A stretch of DNA of 64,000 nucleotides from Morella rubra (lineage: Eukaryota > Streptophyta > Magnoliopsida > Fagales > Myricaceae), in NCBI GenBank assembly GCA_003952965.2, contig CM025850.1, forward strand, positions 35,115,170 to 35,179,169, written 5' to 3'. Positions 13,018 through 23,780 of the stretch are shown here, piece after piece; positions within the stretch are counted from its first letter, which is position 1, and each line of letters begins with the position of its first letter. The position numbers were made by a program, and so were the translations under genes. Under the pieces are notes generated by a model. It was given only the letters and a program-made list of their open reading frames with translations. It was not told the DNA's origin and did no database searches.

Positions 13018-13944
13018 GTTAAATTTCATTGAGTGCTTAGTGTTGATGAAATGATAGCAAAGATAAACTAAATCTTTGACATATTTCAACTATCCGAGGT
13101 CTATACAATCACAACAACTAGAACACTCTTTTGGCCTGTGAGAAGCTTCGAATTCAGATAGACTGCAAGACATGACAGTATATCAGCTGAACCCCGAAAG
13201 GTTTCTCAGTACTTTGGTGGTGGATGCTGGGTTGGCAACATTCCAAATCGCTTCTTCAGAAGAACTCTTTGCCTCTAGTATTTGTCATCAGGGGAGAAGC
13301 GGGCTGCAGCCAGAAGTAGAGATAGAGAGATTGACAAATGTCAATTATGAAGAAAAAGTGAGTTAAAGAACCATGACTCGTATAGTCTTGACAACAGATT
13401 TTCATCGGACAATATTGCAGCCACAGTCGTAATTCCAGTGAATAAAAGGATTTACAATTGAAGTGAAGAGCAAAGACCATGGTGTTAGAAGGCTATTCCA
13501 CAATATTCCAGCAATGGAGTGACTACATCCATTTTACCTCCAGTTAAGGACATCAATTATGACAATTATACAGAACAAGAGAAGGTAATGATAATTCTAT
13601 ATACCATTCAAGCAACTAACTTGAACAACCTTGAGCATCCACAGATCTAGGACAACTCTGAAAAGAGTCACTAGTCGTCTATGAGCACACAGGCAACAAA
13701 TGACTTTCTAGTCCTTACACCAAGGCTATGAATGAATTTTTACTCCTTTTATCAATCAATCACTTGTATACATACTGACCTCATCATATCTTCAACCTCC
13801 TATCATAATGTCACCAATAAATAGGAAGTAGCAGAATTGGCATGATTTACTTTTAGATAAGCAATTACACATGAATGCTTGAACTAATATGAAAGAAATA
13901 GGAAAAGGTCAAGCAAAGTCCAATTAATTAAACTATATATTACA
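13018..13944. other. Unassigned stretch with a short open frame (copy 1)
   Basis: Holds a 64-codon plus-strand open frame at 13,172-13,366 (starts MTVYQLNPERFLSTL, ends NVNYEEKVS) with a more ordinary amino-acid mix than the surrounding frames. It is followed in another frame, near 13,540, by PPVKDINYDNYTEQEK. These could be remnants of host exons, but I do not recognise a family. Copy 2: 48,909-49,835. Confidence 0.3.
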
Positions 13945-13986
13945 TGGATGGGCAGATTGTGTTGCCAGTCCTAGTGGTGATTCTTT
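13945..13986 (-). pseudogene. NOP10: NOP10 exon-2 fragment (copy 1)
   Basis: Minus strand: after a splice-acceptor-like ttctacaagcag come 14 codons reading KESPLGLATQSAHP, the start of the second part of NOP10, the small H/ACA snoRNP subunit that works with dyskerin/CBF5, NHP2 and GAR1 in rRNA pseudouridylation in the nucleolus. The family continues with ARFSPDDKY; here it stops at HP and unrelated sequence follows. Exon 1 is found 6.3 kb away on the other strand (20,254-20,307), so the gene has been pulled apart by rearrangement, or this is a stray piece of another copy. The match is short but very specific. Confidence 0.75.
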
Positions 13987-14321
13987 CTGCTTGTAGAAAA
14001 GAATAGAAGAGTCAATGAAAGAGAGCAAAGAGACAAAAACCAAAATGTGTACAATCTTTGGATGTTTTTGTGCATATAAAGCAAACATCACTTCACCCCT
14101 GACAATAATATGAACCCTTGATAGAAACAAACATGCAATTTTGCATGTGTTGGTCGGGATGTGTTTCAGAAAAGTAGCAAGAATATCAGCCACAGAACAC
14201 ATCCAACTAGTTTGCATGCAGCAATTTCCGCCCCCCCTCTCCCCCCTTCTTCCTCCCCTCCCCTCAAGAAAACAAAAAGAAAGAACAACTCCCATAATAT
14301 TGTATAGAAGGTGAGTTCTTT

Positions 14322-14615
14322 GGCATCAATTACCAAGATGCAAAAGAATGGATGAGAAAAGCCCCAAGGAAACTTATTATTACCAATGAATATGGAGCAT
14401 CACAACAGGGAAAGTCGATGACTTTTTGCAAGTACAAATTACACTCAACGGAATGAAACATAAGAAGTGATATTGGCATCAATACCAAGACACAAAAGAA
14501 TAGAAAAGAAATTCCTCAAGGATACTTACCAATGAATGTGAAGCATCGCGACCGGGAAAGTCTATTACTTTTTGCAAGTAAAACAAACTACACTTAATGA
14601 AACGTAACAAAAGTG
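14322..14615. repeat. Two-unit tandem duplication, ~153 bp (copy 1)
   Basis: Unit 1 (14,322-14,474) and unit 2 (14,475 to ~14,615) both start ggcatcaat and share words such as ccaatgaat and gggaaagtc, but have diverged clearly. On the minus strand each unit has a short stretch that reads like a small exon (unit 2: KVIDFPGRDASHSL before gtaagtat; unit 1: KVIDFPCCDAPYSL), with acttgcaaa upstream. No protein family recognised. Copy 2 starts at 50,213. Confidence 0.6.
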
Positions 14616-14639
14616 TGTTCCATGAAATAAAATAAACTA

Positions 14640-16308
14640 TTTTTTGGTGCCCTATTGGTAGCTCCAAGGTGTTGAGGTTGAGCAAGGAAGATTCAAAAAA
14701 TAAATTCAAATTATCGAAAGAGTACTTATTTGGTAAAGACTCAAATAACACCACATTTATTTTAATATGTTCCTCTTCTATAAATTTAAAGTTCAAGACC
14801 AACTTCATAAGAATATGATTTGAAATAGGCCCTTAAAAGACGTCCAAACTAAGAAAGAAATCTGAAATATTTTACCTCGTGTCCAATTTGCACACCAAAC
14901 TTCAAAATCACGTAACTCACTATTTTTTCAACTAAAACACACTAAATTCATCTTAAATGTTCCCCTTTCATAAACTTAAAGTTTAAAACCTAACTCATTA
15001 AAATCTGATTTGAAATGGCCCCAATGAATGATTTTTGAAACAAGCAAAGAATTTAGGATGTGCAAGGCTAGGTGACAGCTTGACGTCTAAACTTTAAAAA
15101 TTCATGACTCACTTAATATATATCTGAATCACCTGAAATTAGTGTCAAAATCCTTGATTTTGAAATGGATTTCAGATAAGATTGATTTAGTATCAAAACA
15201 ATACAAAAATCAGCATAAAAATAGTCCCTAACTGAGACTCTGTTATGCAGAACTTAATTTTTCTGCAAAACAGTCAGTTTCAAATCGATTTCTTGAATCT
15301 TTATATACTAAATCACACATACAATGAGTTATATCTAATCTAAACAAGTTTCTAAACATTTTGATACACAAACACAATCAAAACAACCAAATCTCCATCA
15401 AAAATCCCTTCCCTCATCAGTGTCACAACCTATAACTATTTTACCTTGGTTTCTTTCTATTTTTTTGTGTTCTTCGCTTCTCCTTGACCCTATGCATGAA
15501 ACCAACTCTAGATCATTACATGCAACTTGAAAAATAAGGATTCTAAGTTATTCTCCCAAGTTAACTTACAAGATCACCAAAGAAATCCATGAGTTCTTCT
15601 TCTTCGTTTCTTCTTAAGTCTCCTCTCTTTCACGCTTCTGAGTCTCTCTATCTCTATCTCTCTCCATATGTTTATCTCTCTCTCTCTCTAAGCTGTTGTA
15701 TGGGAGAATGAAAAATGGGAGAGGAATGGTTGACGATGGAGAAGATAGAAGGATAAGGGAGGGACAATTGACTTAATTGCCCCCAAACCTTATTTCTATC
15801 GCTTGTGCCCCTTGGGTCTCATGGGCAACACATTTAAATCTTTTAAATTTTCTCCCTCTATTTTCTATGTATTTGAAATTCTACCCTTCATTCTCCTTAG
15901 TTAAACATTCACACCCTAAAATTAATGTAAGACTCATAAATTAAATTGAAGGTACTTGGATTTTTTGTAAATTTATAATTCAGCTATAAAATTATAGAAT
16001 AATAAGACTCTAATTTCTAAAAGAATTTGAAATACACCCTATCATACAAAACAAAGATCTAAAATCAACATGCTTATTTCAAGACTAGCACAAAATCTAA
16101 AATTTGGATATTAACAAAATAGACCAAAATAAATGTAAAGTAAAATTTCCTTGGACATAAATTTTAAATTAAACCATACATTTCCTTTTTTAATAATTTA
16201 GGATAGTGCAACACTTAGGAGTCACAAAGTAAAATTTCAACGTCTAGATCAACATGGAAGGAAATCTAAACTGATCAACGCTACTATTCTCTAAGTCGGG
16301 GTCTCACA
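14640..16308 (-). mobile_element. LTR of Gypsy type, minus strand (copy 1)
   Basis: Read on the minus strand from 16,308 it begins TGTGAGACCCCGACTTAG, a typical plant Gypsy LTR start. It then shows long AT-rich U3-like sequence and a CT/AG-rich transcription-start-like stretch (about 15,590-15,690 with (CT)n). The far end near 14.64 kb is not defined and no target-site duplication could be fixed. No internal coding region is seen, so this is a solo LTR or fragment. Classification rests on terminal sequence and base pattern only. Confidence 0.5.
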
Positions 16309-18412
16309 ATGCTTATTAGTAAAGTTTTTTTTTTCTTAGCAATGCTTATTAGTAAAGTTACTTTAATGGATTGTCCATTTAATTCATGGTGTGTCTATTT
16401 AGGCAAGGGTTTAAGGAAACCTAGAGATTAAATAAAAGGGGAAAGTGGCTAAAGATGGGGAGGACTGCAAGTATTGCAGCCATTGGTGTTATCATTTAAG
16501 TCCACGAAAGAAAAAAAATTTTGATTTTTGAGGACTATCTTTTTATATTCTAGAAGTTTGTAGAAATGTGATTTTAGTTTCAAAAATTTTAAAATTCAAA
16601 GAGTTTATTGATTCTGGTACTATTATTGATTGTCTATATATTTTTAGAAAATGTTGTGGACTCAATGAATAGTGTCGAGAAATATGCTGATTCTAGTGTT
16701 GCAACCCTAACTGGAAGAGAGATGTGAATCCTACTTATATGTGGCATCTGACACTTGGTCATTCTAACTTGGATATGATCAACAAATTAGTGAGAGATGG
16801 GGTCTTTGGACCTTATGAAGGTCGAATCCTACTCAATTTGCAACCCTTGGTTACAAAAAAAAAAAAAAACCAAGAATCCTCTTAAAGTAAAAGGATTTAG
16901 AGCTACAAGATTGTTGAAGTTAGTCCACACTGATGTATATGGTGCTTTTAACCATATAGCTAGAGAAGGGTTTTACTGTTTCATCGCTTTTAGTGATGAT
17001 TGTTACAAGTGTGGTTATTTGTACTCGATGAAACACAAGTGTAAATTTTTTGAAAGGTTCAAGTAATTATAGAGTGAAGTGAAAATCAATTGAAAAGGAG
17101 TATCAAGATACTCAAGTCTCTTGAGAGTTTAAGACTAATTTTAAAGATGGAGGCATCATATCTCAGTTAACTTCCTTACTACATCACAACACAATGGTGT
17201 TGCAGAAATAAAGAAATGAACTTTATGAGATATTGTTCAATCATAGATAAACATGTGTGAATTACTTGTATACCTTTGGGGATTTGCCTTGGAGGCACTG
17301 TTTATATTCTAAATAGGATACCTATTAAGTCTATACCTACTCTTTATGAGTCATGGACTGATAAGACCAAGTCTGGATCATTTGAGAGTATGTGGTGAAG
17401 TCTATCTAACATCAAAGAGTTTGATGTGGAGAAGCTGGAATAGAGGATTATTTGCAGGTTACCCAAAAAGGGTGATTGAGTATTATTTTGAATCAGCCCT
17501 AATGAACAATAGCTAATTGTTAGTGGAAATACTATTTTTTTGAAAAAAAGGAGTATGCCAAAATGGATCAGGTGCAATCGTGATGGTTCTTGATGAAATA
17601 GTCAGACGAGCCAATAAAAGCGGTAATGAGATCAATAGAAAAAAAGACATTGTTGAACTTACTGATGAGTCTGACAAGTTTAGAACTCAAGAGCGTTAGC
17701 TAGAAATCATTTTGATGAGACTATCACATTGTTTGACTTCTCAAAGAACATGGATGAGTCTTGTATTCATAAGAAGTCAATGGGAGTTTAGTAACATTTC
17801 TAGTTATTTATGTTAGTGATATACTATTCATTGGGAATGAAGTCGGGGCAATGTCATCAGTGAAAGATGGTTAATGAACTATTTTTTAAAAGTCAAAGAC
17901 CTTTGGAAGTGTTCCACATTCTTTGAACCAAATTATTTGGTAACCGAGAAAATAGGTTTTTGGGACTATATTGATGAATAATGGCAAGGGATAATTTGCA
18001 GGATGCCAAGGAAGGATTTTACCCTTTAAGCATAATTTCATATCTCCAAGAAGAGTGAGATATGGCCAGATATCAGTCATGCAATTAGTATTGTGAATGG
18101 ATATTAATCTAACATGGGCCTTGAATGCTGAACAACAGTCAAGCTTATTCGCAATTACTTGAGAAAAGTATTATTTTCTAGTGTCTAAAGTTGAGAATTT
18201 ATGGACTGTCCAGAGATGCACAAATTCAAGTACTATTGATAGTTGATCAATTTTGGATTTATGTGTGTATATTGGGTAAATGTACATGAGGGTTAAAGGA
18301 GTTCTAAGCATGATACAACTGGTGACTTCACCACCAAGGGCAAAGTACATTGTAAGGGTGTATATGAGTATGAGATACCTATAATGAATGGTTTTGATTG
18401 CAAGTGGAGGGT

Positions 18413-19085
18413 TGTAAGAAATATGCCCTAAAAACTAGTTGTCCGAATAATTATTTATTTAGATGTCACATATTGATATTTATTTATTGGGTATTATGTT
18501 GTGACATAAGATGTTATACAGATATTGTTGAGTGACATTATAGAAAAATCATGCTAATGATTAATGAATCAAAGGCAGGGAATATGATTTTCGGTTTCTT
18601 GTCATTTGACGGTTGTTCTAGAACAAGATATATATTTATGTATATTAGGTCTACACTCATTGTGCCTCTATTAAATAGGATGATGGACTCCGTCGTTGAG
18701 GTGATAACCTTAAGCAAATGAATGGATGCATTGTAAGAGCACATGTACTGAAATGGATCAAATATGGATAACTTCTAAAAGTGATCATTGATGTTGAGAA
18801 TGTATTCAACATAATTAGTTTATTATTGTATCCTTAGGCCTGAAAGATTTAAGCAGGTCTGTTTGTTCTGTACTTGTGCTTTGACCGAGTCATTTGGTGA
18901 TGATTTTTCTAGGCCAAATATTTTAGACAACGTTAGGTCTTGTGCATGATAAATGACCTTATATAAATACTAAACAACAAATCCACTAGTCCTTGATAAG
19001 ACAGTATATTCAGTATATCTATATAGAGTTAGACTCGAAAAGAAATCGTTCATCAGTAGAATTTTGTGAAAATAATTTTTGAAAA

Positions 19086-19121
<36 letters not shown>

Positions 19122-19590
19122 CATACATTTTATTTGTGAAAATAATTTGAGAGTCCAATGGGTTATAAATTGTGAATTAAGAATTATATGAACTACGGAC
19201 TTAATCAACGATATTATTCTGGTTCTTTTATCTCATATGGAATATAACATGGTAGAAGGATAGATAAACAAATAATTGTTAGGATAAAAGATTTCACAAA
19301 TCAATCTCAAATATTCGAGTGTGAATTACGATATGTTGATGGACATGATTGTAATTACTAGAAGCCTAAAATTTGGAATAAAAGAATATAAAGGAAATAA
19401 AGGAAAATAATTTTCGATGTGATCCAATGGTCGAGATCTGAGATCTCCAACCATATCACAACTAGGGTTTTATTTAAAAGGTTAAAATTTTAGAAAATCT
19501 TGTAACTGCTATGTGGCATGGAAAGGAAGTATGCAGAACATTTGAGAATATTGTGAAATAAAAAAAAAAATTCAAGGTATGGGATCAACA
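18413..19590 (+). repeat. 3' LTR of the older Copia fossil (copy 1)
   Basis: Starts TGTAAGAAATATGCCCTA after the polypurine tract and ends GGGATCAACA. It aligns end to end, with many differences, to the LTRs of the 4,723-12,812 element (shared blocks include gtctacact.ttgtgcctct and the tttggtgatgat region). Contains an (AT)n microsatellite. Copy 2: 54,304-55,481. Confidence 0.82.
19089..19117. repeat. (AT)n microsatellite, copy 1
   Basis: 29 bases of alternating AT followed by three (acat)-type units inside the older Copia LTR. The matching run in copy 2 is 26 bases (54,981-55,006), so the locus distinguishes the copies. Confidence 0.95.
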
Positions 19591-19789
19591 AGACTTTAAG
19601 ATTAAAGAATATTGAAGAGTCAACTATGGAGAAATTGTGACAACATTCAAAGAAAATCAAAGATTGTTCATCAAAGATCAAGTAAGTAATTTTCCACTAC
19701 CAAACTTTGACCAATATCTGACTTGAACAGTTGAATTATGGACCGATTAAAGAATTGAGGATATCGGGGTCTTTTGAATCACTTTTGCC

Positions 19790-20253
19790 GCAACCCATGC
19801 TTTAGCAATCCATTTTAACCAAATCCTATATCGTCTCCTCTCTTAGCCGCCTCAACCCCATTTCTCAAATCTTTCATCACTCTGAGCCTATCTTTCTCAA
19901 TGAAGACACAATTTTGACTTCAAAGCTATCAAAGGCAGCATTGTGGACTGAGCAGAAACAAAACTGAAGGTTAAATAAAGCCCTAGCTAGCATCATCTTC
20001 TTTGGTTTTCCTTTGTTAAACCCTAGTTTGAAGACAACTCAAATAGGAATACTTTTTATAGTATATTGTTCTTTCTTTTCTTTTTTCTTTTTTATATAAG
20101 CTATAGTATATTGTTCTTCTTGCGCTTGAGTGATTTACTTATTTAAATTTTCTCGACAATGAAATGAATTTTTTGAAGGTGGAGAATGCTGGTTCTTGTT
20201 TTCATTATGTTGGTTTTTTCTTTGTTATTTCAGTGGATTGAACGACTTGGAAA
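19790..20253 (+). promoter_or_regulatory. NOP10: Probable NOP10 promoter, 5' UTR and leader intron (copy 1)
   Basis: Directly upstream of the NOP10 exon-1 remnant. It contains a telo-box AAACCCTA (20,018-20,025), common in promoters of plant ribosome-biogenesis genes, a second gccctag nearby, and a consensus-like acceptor ttatttcag ending at 20,233 followed by 20 bases of presumed 5' UTR before the start position. Reading this as promoter plus a 5'-UTR intron is inference from position and motif. No TATA box was identified. Copy 2: about 55,681-56,144, telo-box at 55,909-55,916. Confidence 0.5.
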
Positions 20254-20307
20254 GTGTATCTCCACTATTACATAAACGAGAATGGCGACAAAGTCTATAC
20301 TACTAAG
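20254..20307 (+). pseudogene. NOP10: NOP10 exon 1 remnant (copy 1)
   Basis: Eighteen codons reading V-YLHYYINENGDKVYTTK, which match the N-terminus of plant NOP10 (usual form MYLQYYINENGDKVYTTK), the ~64-residue H/ACA snoRNP subunit. The exon ends at the expected splice position after TTK. Two key sites are lost: the start codon is GTG instead of ATG, and the donor after AAG reads ctac instead of gt. The next part of the gene (KESPLGLAT...) does not follow; a solo LTR lies 100 bases downstream, and an exon-2 fragment lies on the opposite strand at 13,945-13,986. The gene is dead. Confidence 0.82.
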
Positions 20308-20409
20308 CTACAATGTTCTTGTTATGATTATGTTAGATTTTTTTTCCCGTTTATTTGCTCCCTTGGCTTATTAAATTTTAAGATTCGAAACCATGTTTTC
20401 CATATATTG

Positions 20410-21632
20410 TGTGAGTCTAAATAACAACCCAAGAGGGGGGTGAATTGGGTTTATCAAAAACTTAGTCCATTTTCGATAAAAACATGGATCTAAAAAATAC
20501 TTCTCTTTAACAAATAAAAATGCAGATCTTAATATGTTTAATTCTAAGCTAATCATAAATCTCCACAAATATGAATATGTACTGAATAGAAGAGAGATAG
20601 AGTTAGAGAGACACACCGCAATTTTAGGTGGTTCGGCCAACACTTGCCTACGTCCACCCTATGGTTATTGACTTCTTGGGCTTCCTTCACTATTCTCCAA
20701 ATAGCAAATACACCTTAGCTTCCCGGGTGCTAAGGAACCTTTACAAAACATTTTTCAAGCTCACACTTAAACTTTATTCACAAATCCCAAAACCCAAGGG
20801 ATTTCTTCTACCCACACGAGTAGGACCAAGTGTTTACCCAACACTCAAGTGATTGACAAAGGATGGATACAAAGGAATGATAAAGAAAGGCTCTCTAAGC
20901 CGAATAAGCAAGTGGAAAGCACAAAAGTGTGTAATGGCTCTCTAAGCCAAATCAACAAGTGAAAAGCTCAATAAGTGCAAGAAGACAAGATTTTCGAAGG
21001 AAAGCTAAAGTTTGGCAGGTGGGAGCACAAGCTTTCTTGGTAGATGTGGTCTTCTCTCTTCTTCAAAGTACTTTCTCTCTCTAGAAGTTAGGCAAGAATA
21101 ATTGCAAGTTCCTTGTCTTTATCTCTCTATCTTCTTCTATTTATATCCCCTTCATCTTCAACGGTCTTCAAAACCCTCAAAAGTACCGTGGAAGGTACCC
21201 AAGTCATTTTAGAGCTTTTTAAATGATGCTGGCATCATTCCAGTTTTTCTGCAAAATTGCAGCATGTGTCGACACATAGTCTACATGTGTTGACACATCA
21301 AACATGGGGTCTGGAATTGTGTTGTCTCTGGTGTCAGTGCAATGTGTCGACCCATAAGTGCTAGAAAGAAAAAAACAGCATCTTGAAAGTGTTCAATCCA
21401 TTCCGAACACTTCTTTAAACACCTACAATATGAAAAATTGATCTATCAACTTTGTGTAATGGTGTTCAAGTACACTTAGAAACATTTAATGGAGATAACC
21501 TCGTTCTTTTGAAACACTTTTTAAAAATAGTGGATTGATAAGGTAAAATCTAAAAGTCTTCAAAGCACTTAGAATTTTTTGTTATCATCAAAATCAAATA
21601 TGGATTGTTTGCAAAACAACCTTGGGCTAACA
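20410..21632 (-). mobile_element. Solo LTR, minus strand, with TGTCGACACA motif (copy 1)
   Basis: On the minus strand it starts TGTTAGCCCAAGGTTG and ends CTCTTGGGTTG...GACTCACA, with ACCCAATTCACC near the end, a pattern I associate with Copia SIRE-like LTRs (tentative). Flanks are TATTG (20,405-20,409) and TATTA (21,633-21,637), a nearly perfect 5-bp target-site duplication. No primer-binding site or coding sequence adjoins, so it is a solo LTR. It belongs to the same family as 62,370-63,889, in the opposite orientation. It carries three degenerate TGTCGACACAT-type motifs at about 21.26-21.35 kb. It sits 100 bases after NOP10 exon 1. Confidence 0.78.
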
Positions 21633-22370
21633 TATTATAAGGTCAACAAGGTAATTAGGAAACTACTAGCTATATTACTTGTATCCTAGTATGTTCATGC
21701 ATTTCAATGCCCTCGGTGGGGATCAACAAAGGACTGATCAATAATCTTCTAATTTACATCTGCGAGTTAGGTTACTTGAAATAAGTATAGGATCTGTGTT
21801 CTTTCCATATTCACTTTTAAATGTCGGTCTGGCTATCAAATAAGTTATGGATTTTTGAAAATCAAAGGTTTGAATTTTTGAAGCTAGACACTTCGGAGCA
21901 GTCATCAGCTTGAACGCGCCCAGCAACTTGTATTTTGAAATAAATCTTTTGAGTGACAAATGAGCTCTAAATTACCCTAAGTTTTAATATATAATAGCAT
22001 GAAGTGTGAGGATAATTTTGGCATCCAATTTTAATGGGTTCAATGATAGTGAAGTAGAGTTTTATATTATAGAATCATTGCTGGTTAGTAAATAAATATA
22101 TGTGACTTAGTATAACATGTTTTGATTAAAATAAATGATTTTTTGTTGCATCAAGTGAAATTCTAAATCATTTAAGTTACAACATTAGTATGGCTCACTT
22201 ATAGGAAAGGAACAACCACAAGCTCAAGTAGGTAAAGGTGAGTGGAAAATTATGTTGTTTCGAAAACTGGAATGATACGCGGCATGAATATTTGCCATTG
22301 AGCACATCATAAGCACTTGCATTGATTTCCTCAAAAGGAAGGAAGGGATATTTTATGCAAATGAAATAAG
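21633..22370. other. Featureless stretch (copy 1)
   Basis: AT-rich DNA with no gene seen. From about 21,970 the two copies start to differ at roughly 5%. Copy 2: 57,525-58,258. Confidence 0.4.
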
Positions 22371-23093
22371 ATGTTAGGATATGTTATGGGCTAAATAGGA
22401 TGGTCGGTACCGTACCTAAGTATGAAAGGTGCATCCACTTCGAAGGACGAATGCGAGAAAGATGGGTAGTTCTTGAGTATGTGCAACCACACTGAAGGAC
22501 AAATGTAATAAGGTGTGGACCTCTAAGGGTCGTGTCTAGCCATCAGGCCTGGGGCCACATCAAGGGCTAGCTCGACCAAATGACGTGTTCCCAAGGAAAG
22601 GGGAACGGTTCTGAAAGAAAGGCACAACCCTGACTTCAGTGGTAAATGTAGCGATAGAAGTAGCCTAAATAAAGATGAAAAGACTTTTAAGTTAATTTTC
22701 AAGTACAAGAGTCTTATGCATGAAACATGCATTTATTTTGGCACTACATGTATACCTGTCATTCATGATCATGATCAAGTCACACATATTTTAGTTTATT
22801 AATCATCCCTTATTGAGTCATTAGACTCATTGTATTTTCAACTATATCATTCTAGACGACGTTCTAGGTGAAGAAACATATGAGGAGAATCTAGAACATA
22901 AGGAGGGGGCTGATGAGGGTGTCCTCCCATGAACCATAGTACACGTAGTCCACTTTCTGAAAAACTTATTTGAACCTCTCTAGTGATGTTCTCGTGGTCT
23001 GTTTAGGCTATAAGACTATCTTAAGACTTCGTATGAATTAAACTAAGTAACTCTTATTTTGAACTATGATGTAGTCATAACTTATTGCTTGAG
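22371..23093 (+). mobile_element. Gypsy-type LTR fragment, interrupted (copy 1)
   Basis: Starts near tgttaggatatgttatgggc and contains blocks such as gccatcaggcctggggccac and gacgacgttctaggtgaaga, repeat-like sequence of the kind found in plant Gypsy LTRs. In copy 2 the same sequence runs on to a natural-looking end at 59,301; here it is cut at 23,093 by another LTR-like sequence. The true 5' end of the LTR is uncertain. Confidence 0.45.
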
Positions 23094-23268
23094 TGTAATA
23101 GCTCGGACCGTGAAGACCTCTAGCATTGACATATAGCAATGGACACTGCTATTAAACTGAGGTTACGATCAGCGGGAGGATTGTTAAAGCAACATAATTC
23201 CAAGAAATAAACATCATCAAGATCCTTTATTCAAGGCAGAATAACTACTACATTAAGTACAATCTACA
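23094..23268 (+). mobile_element. Start of an LTR-type insertion, present only in copy 1
   Basis: Begins TGTAATAGCTCGGACCGTG exactly at the point where copy 1 stops matching copy 2, and is cut off by the assembly gap after 175 bases. TG with a TGTAA-type start is usual for plant Gypsy LTRs. If so, the element was inserted after ttgag, and copy 2 (58,974-58,978 then ttatt) is the empty site. The other end is not in the window. Confidence 0.5.
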
Positions 23269-23368
23269 NNNNNNNNNNNNNNNNNNNNNNNNNNNNNNNN
23301 NNNNNNNNNNNNNNNNNNNNNNNNNNNNNNNNNNNNNNNNNNNNNNNNNNNNNNNNNNNNNNNNNNNN
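23269..23368. other. Assembly gap of exactly 100 N
   Basis: One hundred consecutive N. This round number is the conventional placeholder for a scaffold join of unknown size, so the order and distance of the left contig (to 23,268) and the right contig (from 23,369) are not established by sequence. It lies 175 bases inside an LTR-like sequence that starts at 23,094, a typical place for an assembly to break. Confidence 0.98.
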
Positions 23369-23780
23369 TCTCTTCGTTCTCAATTGTACTTGCCAATTGC
23401 CATTCTAAGAAACAATGGAAAAATTGTGTTAATTTATTCTTTCTTATATCCACCTATGATAAACTTAAACGTTGAATATAAGAAGTATTTTCATTCATAT
23501 TTAATAATATTAATATTTGTTTGGATTTATTGACACCTTTTCATGCTTTATCCAATTATTAATATTTATTTTTAGTTTTATACACTATTGAGTTTATGCC
23601 CTGTAGCAGTTATTAAACAAACTTGTATTCTGCCTTTTGGATCAAAGATAAATAATAGTACATATTGTCCATTATTTTTCTGGTCTAACGTATATTCTGC
23701 CTACATAATTTATGCTTATTTGTATTTTTTATCTAGTAACTGCAGTATTGAATTAATTGGGATTTGGAATGCATTGATAA
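23369..23780. other. Stretch after the gap, nothing recognised
   Basis: AT-rich sequence, no gene or repeat seen. A short open frame running into the N block on the minus strand has no family signature. Confidence 0.5.

Larger units (their letters stand above)
16365..19590 (+). mobile_element. Older truncated Ty1/Copia fossil with 3' LTR (copy 1)
   Basis: A relative of the element at 4,723-12,812, in the same orientation. It begins within the protease region (cf. 8,450 and onward) and runs through recognisable integrase, reverse-transcriptase and RNase H territory to a polypurine tract (caagtggagggt) and a 3' LTR. Gag, leader and 5' LTR are absent. It is heavily decayed, with many breaks, and much more diverged from the first element than that element's own LTRs are from each other, so it is clearly older or from a sister subfamily. 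A short duplicated phrase (aatgcttattagtaaag at about 16.31 and 16.34 kb) sits at its left edge. Confidence 0.88.
1..23093. repeat. Large duplicated segment, copy 1
   Basis: Matches 35,891-58,978 in the same orientation. The offset is 35,890 at the left end and drifts to 35,892 through small indels. Line-by-line reading found no difference in the first ~4.9 kb and only about a dozen up to ~20.5 kb, most of them in LTRs and an (AT)n run. Small indels become frequent at 20.6-21.4 kb, and 21.97-23.09 kb shows mixed substitutions and indels at about 5%. The match begins at base 1, so the left boundary is not visible. The right boundary is where an LTR-like sequence starts in this copy only. Both copies hold the same Copia insertion with the same target-site duplication, so the insertion predates the copying. 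This is either a segmental duplication or two haplotypes placed in series. Confidence 0.97.

Noticed and set aside
13933-14295. 120-codon minus-strand open frame as a whole protein
   Set aside because: Only its last part (KESPLGLATQSAHP) is meaningful, as a NOP10 exon; the rest reads through a splice acceptor into intron-like sequence.
13880-16308. Target-site duplication ATGCT for the minus-strand Gypsy-type LTR
   Set aside because: ATGCT follows 16,308 and also precedes a TG at 13,880, but a five-base match within 2 kb is easily chance and the proposed left end has no LTR-like terminus; it would also swallow the NOP10 fragment.
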